NCBI GenBank assembly: GCA_964610045.1
Contig: CAZSUN010000004.1
Location: forward strand, 1 to 64,000
Direction of reading: 5' to 3'
Length of the DNA: 64,000 nucleotides
Source of the DNA: JACCYX01 sp964610045
Lineage (GTDB): Bacteria > Chloroflexota > Chloroflexia > Thermomicrobiales > UBA6265
The notes under the pieces are model-generated. The model had not been told where the DNA came from. It did not search any database and saw only the letters and a list, made by a program, of their open reading frames with translations. How positions within the stretch are numbered: the stretch's first letter is position 1; every line of letters begins with the position of its first letter. The translations under genes were made by a program, and so were the position numbers. Shown here piece after piece: positions 59,375 through 64,000 of the stretch.

Positions 59375-60385
59375 ATGACGGGTGAAACGAGGCCGCTGCT
59401 GGCAATCACGATGGGCGATCCGGCCGGGATCGGGCCCGAAGTCATCCTCAAGGCCCTGCGCGATCCCGTGGTGCACGAAACCGCTCGTCCGCTCGTGATC
59501 GGCGACCGCCGGACGCTGGAACGCGCCGCCGCCTGGGTCGGGACCGACAACCTCGTGATCGAGACGGTCACCGATCCGGGACAGGCAACCTACGGACCGG
59601 GGATGTTGACCCTCCTCGATCTCGATTCCGCGCCACCGGGTGGCTACCCGGTGGGGGAAGTGACCCCCGATGCCGGTTGGGCGGCGGTGGAATGCGTGTT
59701 CCGCGCCTGCGACCTGGCGCTGGCCGGTGCGGTCGATGCCGTTGTCACCGCCCCGCTGAACAAGGCCGCCATGCACGCCGCCGGGTACGCCTTTCCCGGG
59801 CATACCGAACTCCTGGCCGAGCGTACCGGCGCCACCCGGGTCAGCATGCTGTTGATTGGCCCCAACTTGCGGGTGGTCCACGTCAGTACCCACGTCGCGC
59901 TGGCCGAGGCGATCCGGCGGGTAACCCGGCGGCGGGTTGACGAGGTGATCGAGATCGCCTGGGAATCGTGCCGGATGCTCGGGATCGCAGAACCGCGGAT
60001 CGCGGTGGCCGGCTTGAACCCGCACGCCAGCGAAGGCGGCCTGTTCGGCGACGAGGAGGCGCGGGAGGTGATCCCGGCCATCGAGGACGCCCGGGCCCGG
60101 GGCCGCAACGTCAGCGACCCGCAGCCACCGGATACGGTATTCCTGCGGGCGACGAAGGGCCACTACGACATCGTGGTGGCGATGTATCACGATCAGGGGC
60201 ATATCCCGATGAAACTGCTGGCGTTCGACTCCGGGGTGAATGTCAGCATCGGGTTGCCGATCATCCGGACCTCGGTCGACCATGGCACGGCGTTCGATAT
60301 TGCCGGAACCGGCGTCGCGGGCGAATCGAGCATGCTCGCCGCGATCGATGTCGCGGTCCAGATGGCCAGCGCGAAGCGGTCCTGA
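59375..60385 (+). CDS. PdxA-family 4-phospho-sugar-acid dehydrogenase (PdxA2-like)
   Basis: The 336-residue enzyme of the 4-hydroxythreonine-4-phosphate dehydrogenase family begins ITMGDPAGIGPEV and has metal ligands in GHTELLAE, NPHASEGGLFGDEE and YHDQGHIPMKLL. Family members act in vitamin B6 synthesis (PdxA) or, when paired with a DUF1537 kinase, in breakdown of four-carbon sugar acids. The kinase gene 20 bases downstream makes the second role more likely: oxidation and decarboxylation of phosphorylated threonate or erythronate to dihydroxyacetone phosphate. Confidence 0.9.
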   Translation: MTGETRPLLAITMGDPAGIGPEVILKALRDPVVHETARPLVIGDRRTLERAAAWVGTDNLVIETVTDPGQATYGPGMLTLLDLDSAPPGGYPVGEVTPDAGWAAVECVFRACDLALAGAVDAVVTAPLNKAAMHAAGYAFPGHTELLAERTGATRVSMLLIGPNLRVVHVSTHVALAEAIRRVTRRRVDEVIEIAWESCRMLGIAEPRIAVAGLNPHASEGGLFGDEEAREVIPAIEDARARGRNVSDPQPPDTVFLRATKGHYDIVVAMYHDQGHIPMKLLAFDSGVNVSIGLPIIRTSVDHGTAFDIAGTGVAGESSMLAAIDVAVQMASAKRS

Positions 60386-60405
60386 CGGGACAGGGAGACA
60401 GGACT

Positions 60406-61566
60406 GTGGTCCGCCTGGCGATCTTCGCCGACGACCTGACGGGTGCCGCCGATGCTGGCGGCGGCTTCGCGGCGCTCGGACTGGCGACAACCCTTGCATT
60501 CGGTGATATCCGCGCGGACGATGCCGATATCCTGGTCCGGTCCACCGGTAGCCGTGGCCTGCCGATCGCCGAGGCGATGGCGGTCAACCGCGAGTTGTCG
60601 GCTTCATTGCCGTACGAGGTGCTCACCTACAAGAAGATCGACTCGATGCTGCGCGGTCACCCCTGCGCCGAACTCGGCGCGGTCCTGGATGGCCGCGATG
60701 AGATCCGCGCCCTCGTGGCGCCCGCCCTCCCGGCCGAACGGCGCACGACCGTCGGCGGCTACCAGCGCATCGGCAGTTCGCGCACCATCGACCTTTCGGC
60801 GACGTTTGGTTGCCGCCCGGACCTGCCGGCCCGCCGGATCGACCTGTGGACGGTGCAGCAGGGCGGCGGGGCGGTGGCCGAGGCGATCGAGATGGCTGGC
60901 GTCGGGATGCTGGTGGCCGACGCGGTGACGGACGCCGATCTCTCGGCAATCGCCCTCGGTGCGATTGCCAGCGGCATCAGGGTGGTGGCCGGGTCTGCCG
61001 GGTTGGCGCGACAGCTCGCGGTCGTGCTCGCCGGGCTTCGCCGCCGGCGGACGATCGAGTGGATTCAGGGGCCGGTCCTGGTCGTCGCGGCCAGCCGGAA
61101 CCCGGCGACTGCCGCCCAGGTCAACGCGCTCGCGGCGGCTGGGATTCCGGTTCTCCGGCCGTCGGAAGCGATGTTGCACGGCGACGACCTGGAACACGCG
61201 CCGGTGGTGGACGAGGTGGCATCGGCCCTCGCCAGCGGCCAGCGGGCGGTGCTGACCACGGTCGGCATGGATGCCTCGCGTCAGGGCGGCGCATTCGTTG
61301 CCAGGGCCTTGGGCGAGATCGTGCTTGGCGTTGCGGAACGGATCGGGCTTGGCGGCCTCGTCCTGACCGGTGGCGATGTCGCGGCTGCCGTGATCGACCG
61401 GGTCGGGGCGCAGGCTATCACGCTTGGCGGCGAGGTCCTGCCGGCGATCCCGTGGGGCGTGCTGCAGTCGTCCATCGCGCCGGGGTGCCGGGTCGTCACC
61501 AAGGCCGGCAGCTTCGGCGATCCGGACGCCCTCCTGGCTTGCGTAACCTTCCTGCAGACCGGCTGA
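60406..61566 (+). CDS. four-carbon acid sugar kinase (DUF1537 type)
   Basis: The 386-residue kinase begins LAIFADDLTGAADAGGGFA, the signature of the DtnK/OtnK family, and has YKKIDSMLRGHPCAELGAV and, in the C-terminal nucleotide domain, LVLTGGDVAAAVIDR plus the ending VVTKAGSFGDPDAL. It should phosphorylate threonate, erythronate or a related acid, whose product is the substrate of the PdxA-type gene just upstream. GGGAG lies nine bases before the GTG at 60406. No isomerase or epimerase of the pathway is adjacent. Confidence 0.92.
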   Translation: MVRLAIFADDLTGAADAGGGFAALGLATTLAFGDIRADDADILVRSTGSRGLPIAEAMAVNRELSASLPYEVLTYKKIDSMLRGHPCAELGAVLDGRDEIRALVAPALPAERRTTVGGYQRIGSSRTIDLSATFGCRPDLPARRIDLWTVQQGGGAVAEAIEMAGVGMLVADAVTDADLSAIALGAIASGIRVVAGSAGLARQLAVVLAGLRRRRTIEWIQGPVLVVAASRNPATAAQVNALAAAGIPVLRPSEAMLHGDDLEHAPVVDEVASALASGQRAVLTTVGMDASRQGGAFVARALGEIVLGVAERIGLGGLVLTGGDVAAAVIDRVGAQAITLGGEVLPAIPWGVLQSSIAPGCRVVTKAGSFGDPDALLACVTFLQTG

Positions 61567-61725
61567 TACCGGGTCCGGATGAACACCAATGGATCGCCGT
61601 CGTCGGGCGGACCCTCTGTGGTCGTCCGTGCGCGGCACGCGCCCATTTGTCCGTGCGGGAGGTCGTTTCCATCTCCGATCCAGATACCTGACGATACCGA
61701 AGCCGGACGATCGGTATTGTTTGGA

Positions 61726-62394
61726 TCAGCCCTCGGACGCGAGTTCGGCGGGGATCGTGGTCCGGCCCCGGAGGTGGGTGGAGAACGAGACGAGTTCCGC
61801 CACCATCAGGTCCAGCCGGTGCTCGATCTTTGGGTTTGTAATGGTGACCTGCTCACGGTCGATGCAGTTCTCCGGCACCGCGATATGGGTGGGGATTGAA
61901 ATGCCTTTCAGGCCCCGCACGCAGTGGGTCAGCGCCTGGAGCACGCCCATCGCGGTCATGCCGCCATAGGCCATCAACCCCACCGGCTTCCCGGCGAGAT
62001 AGGGTGGATTGTCCTTGCCCAGGAAGATCAACAGGTCCAGCACGTTCTTGATCGCGCCCGATACGGTGCCGTGGTAGGTGGGCGAGCAGATGATGATGCC
62101 GTCGGCCCGACGCACCTGGTCCAGCAGCCAGGCCAGCGTGGGCGGGTAGTCGTCCAGCCGCCACTCGGTATGCAGCAGTGGCAGGTTGAGATCGTAGACG
62201 GTGGCGAGGGTCGTTTCGCACCCCAGCGACTCCGCCTTGCACAACGCCTCCTGCAGCGGCACCAGGCTCCACGACTTCGCGCTGGTCGTGCCGCCGATGC
62301 CGAGGATGCGCACCGGACCGGACGGTGGACGGGTCGCGGGAACTGGCTGCAACTGTACGACGTTCGGCGGGGTGGCGGCGGGGGCGTTGGTCAT
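61726..62394 (-). CDS. NADPH-dependent FMN reductase-like flavoprotein
   Basis: The 222-residue flavodoxin-like protein has, after a 27-residue Pro-rich lead, VRILGIGGTTSAKSWSLVPL (FMN phosphate loop), IIICSPTYHGTVSGAIKNVLDLL (flavin-ring loop) and LMAYGGMTAMGVLQAL. It should reduce FMN or a quinone, or supply reduced flavin to another enzyme such as a sulfonate monooxygenase. AAAGG lies ten bases before the ATG at 62394. The gene stands alone; the upstream 665 bases hold no coding partner. Confidence 0.88.
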   Translation of the reverse strand: MTNAPAATPPNVVQLQPVPATRPPSGPVRILGIGGTTSAKSWSLVPLQEALCKAESLGCETTLATVYDLNLPLLHTEWRLDDYPPTLAWLLDQVRRADGIIICSPTYHGTVSGAIKNVLDLLIFLGKDNPPYLAGKPVGLMAYGGMTAMGVLQALTHCVRGLKGISIPTHIAVPENCIDREQVTITNPKIEHRLDLMVAELVSFSTHLRGRTTIPAELASEG

Positions 62395-63059
62395 CCCGGG
62401 TGGACCTTTCGCGACGGGGTGGAGGCGGGCGACTCCCGGTACCAGCATAGCCGGGTGAGGCCGGGTTCGGCACGCGCGAGGGGCCAGAACGTGCGAACCG
62501 GCCGCCACAGTCCCCGATTGCGGTGGACCTTATCAGACCGGGAGGAATATAACAAGGATTCTCTTGGAGTATCTGATGCTGATCTGCGACCCGTGTGTCG
62601 CGGCATTCCTCTGATTGTCCTCTGGACGCCTGGCGAATTGGCAGGGAAGGCCTTTCCGGCGCACATTCGATCAGCCCTGTCGGCTCGTGCCTCCGCCGGA
62701 GAATGGCCTTCCTCATCGTTGCCATGTCCGGCTCCACGTAGGGGAAGCCGCAGTCGCACGATACGCCCAACCAAGCGCGATCAGGCGGCTGTGTCGGCCC
62801 GTTCCCGGCATTTCCGTCCGCGGGACGTGTTCCGGCCGCCCAGTTCGCCGTGCGTCCCGGCCGTCGCGCCTCTGGTCGTTGGGGGACTTCCGGAGTGCGC
62901 CTGCCCCTCTGCTATAGTGGGCCTTCCACCACAGGGGTCTGCTTGGCAGATGGCGCGGCACGCAGGTGCCGGGTTGCGTGTCTTCGGCCAGGCGCGTCTC
63001 GTGGCGGGCAGGGGATGCAACGGAGCGTCCCGGAAGGCTCGTGAACGAAGGAGTTCTCG
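62395..63059. other. intergenic region and leader of rtcB
   Basis: This is about 665 bases without a supported gene. A -10-like TATAGT (62913-62918) lies upstream of rtcB and would leave a leader of about 135 bases with GC-rich hairpins, such as GGCAC/GTGCC near 62953-62967. I see no known riboswitch in it. The rest contains no clear signal. Confidence 0.4.
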
Positions 63060-64000
63060 ATGCAGGAAATACTGGAACGGTCGGACCTGCGGGTTCCAAT
63101 CCGGATTTGGCTGCCGGCGGCGGACATCGAGCCGGCGGCGATGGAACAACTCGAACAGGCGGCGCGTCACCCCGAGGTGGCAACCGCCATTGCCGTGATG
63201 CCGGATTGCCACGTCGGCTTCGGCGTCACCATCGGCTGCGTCTTTCCCACGCGCGATGCGGTGGTGCCGAATGCTGTTGGCGTCGATATCGGCTGCGGCA
63301 TCTGCGCGATCGATACCGGCATCGCGCTCGACCGCGAACAGATGGGGAGGCACTTCTGGCGGCAGTGGGTTGGCGATGTCAACCGCAACGTGCCGGCCGG
63401 GTTCTCGGTGCACAAGCAGCCGCAGGACCTCGGGCCGCTCGACCGGAAGCTGCGGGCAACGACCCTGCAACCGCTGATGCGGCAGAAGGCCGCCGTCCAG
63501 CTGGGTACGCTTGGCGGCGGCAACCACTTCCTGGAAGCGCAGGTGGATGAGCGGGGCATCGTCTGGCTGATGGTGCACTCCGGCTCCCGCAACCTCGGGC
63601 TCAGGATCGCGAAGCACTACAACGACCTGGCGATCGAAATCACCCGGCAGCGCCAACTCGCCGTGAGCAAGGACCTGGCGTCCCTGCCGGTCGACGACCG
63701 GACCGGGCAGGACTACATCGCCGACATGGCCTGGGCAACCGATTTCGCCCTCGCCAGCCGCCGGCAGATGGCTGCGATGCTGCTTGCCTCGTTCCACCGC
63801 GGCCTGGAGCAGGCGAAACTCGGGCACCTGGTGACTGATGGTGGCGGGGAGGTCATCAACATCCACCACAACTTCGCCCAGCTCGAAGAGCACGGGGGTG
63901 AACGGGTGATGGTGCACCGGAAGGGCGCGACCAGCGCCGATGCCGGTCAGTTGGGCATCATTCCCGGCTCGATGGGGTCGAACAGCTACATCGTCCGTGG
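63060..64000 (+). CDS. rtcB: RtcB-type RNA ligase, 3' end beyond window
   Basis: The 313 visible residues match RtcB, which joins RNA 2',3'-cyclic phosphate ends to 5'-OH ends in RNA repair. Metal- and GTP-binding blocks are present: MPDCHVGFGVTIG, VVPNAVGVDIGCGI with the metal-binding Cys, LGGGNHFLE, MVHSGSRNLG, HHNFAQLE and RKGATSADAGQLGIIPGSMG. The His that would carry the guanylate should lie beyond the cut. GGAGTTCTCG precedes the ATG at 63060. Its presence with unusual tRNA-like RNAs in the same window is suggestive but not proof of a link. Confidence 0.95.
   Translation, partial: MQEILERSDLRVPIRIWLPAADIEPAAMEQLEQAARHPEVATAIAVMPDCHVGFGVTIGCVFPTRDAVVPNAVGVDIGCGICAIDTGIALDREQMGRHFWRQWVGDVNRNVPAGFSVHKQPQDLGPLDRKLRATTLQPLMRQKAAVQLGTLGGGNHFLEAQVDERGIVWLMVHSGSRNLGLRIAKHYNDLAIEITRQRQLAVSKDLASLPVDDRTGQDYIADMAWATDFALASRRQMAAMLLASFHRGLEQAKLGHLVTDGGGEVINIHHNFAQLEEHGGERVMVHRKGATSADAGQLGIIPGSMGSNSYIVR

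Overview
The window is a GC-rich, gene-dense bacterial scaffold. It carries two 100-N gaps (29832-29931 and 36649-36748), so it is a draft or metagenome assembly. The protein repertoire suggests a Chloroflexota member of the Thermomicrobia type: a MalT-like LuxR ATPase regulator, secreted proteins rich in acidic Thr-Glu-Glu-Pro repeats, fused and duplicated GNAT proteins, sugar ABC systems with enolase-superfamily dehydratases, and many toxin-antitoxin pairs. This assignment is inference from protein character. No rRNA is present and the only standard tRNA is tRNA-Cys.

Region 1-13.5 kb. A minus-strand block carries two hypothetical genes, a DUF1269 protein, a three-gene set (GAP-family membrane protein, tyrosine phosphatase, basic-tailed protein), an arylsulfatase and a 931-residue LuxR regulator. 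A plus-strand fluoride-resistance operon follows: crcB-type fluoride riboswitch, CLC-type fluoride/proton antiporter, DUF190 protein, cysteine/histidine-rich protein and the Fluc channel CrcB. This region is bracketed by two inverted copies (about 1280-1450 and 13093-13257) of an apparently undescribed structured RNA. Its 3' part folds like a tRNA but lacks a usable anticodon loop. Its 5' part has two helices, one of which shows compensatory changes between the copies.

Region 13.5-22.5 kb. An aldehyde dehydrogenase with a small zinc-ribbon protein, and a molybdate-binding ModA with a Mop protein, sit behind look-alike promoters that share the operator TAGTCA-N5-TGACTA. A broken molybdopterin-binding-domain gene, a small membrane protein, an enlarged ArgS, a hydroxyacid-oxoacid transhydrogenase operon and a HepT/MntA toxin-antitoxin pair follow.

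Region 22.5-37.7 kb. This holds a GAF-type histidine kinase with its response regulator and a universal stress protein, DinB and methyltransferase genes, a decayed sortase gene, an enolase-superfamily enzyme and an S51-like peptidase that are falsely joined across the first gap, a MocR regulator, an EamA transporter, a helical-repeat protein, a phosphotransferase-like protein with altered catalytic residues, and a MazEF-like pair.

Region 37.7-47.3 kb. A minus-strand sugar catabolic cluster runs from a GntR/FadR regulator through a TAT-exported binding protein, a MalF-type permease fused to an N-terminal extracytoplasmic beta-propeller-like domain, and a MalG-type permease, to a glycoside hydrolase and an acid-sugar dehydratase. 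Its ATPase subunit is not in the window. The intergenic spaces hold several families of hairpin-forming repeats.

Region 47.3-64 kb. This holds a secreted metallopeptidase-like protein, tRNA-Cys, two NUDIX hydrolases, a frameshifted Cys-rich secreted protein, an APH-fold kinase, a low-complexity secreted protein, a Phd/PIN toxin-antitoxin pair, tandem double-GNAT paralogs, a PdxA-family/four-carbon-acid-sugar-kinase pair, an FMN reductase and an RtcB RNA ligase cut by the window end.
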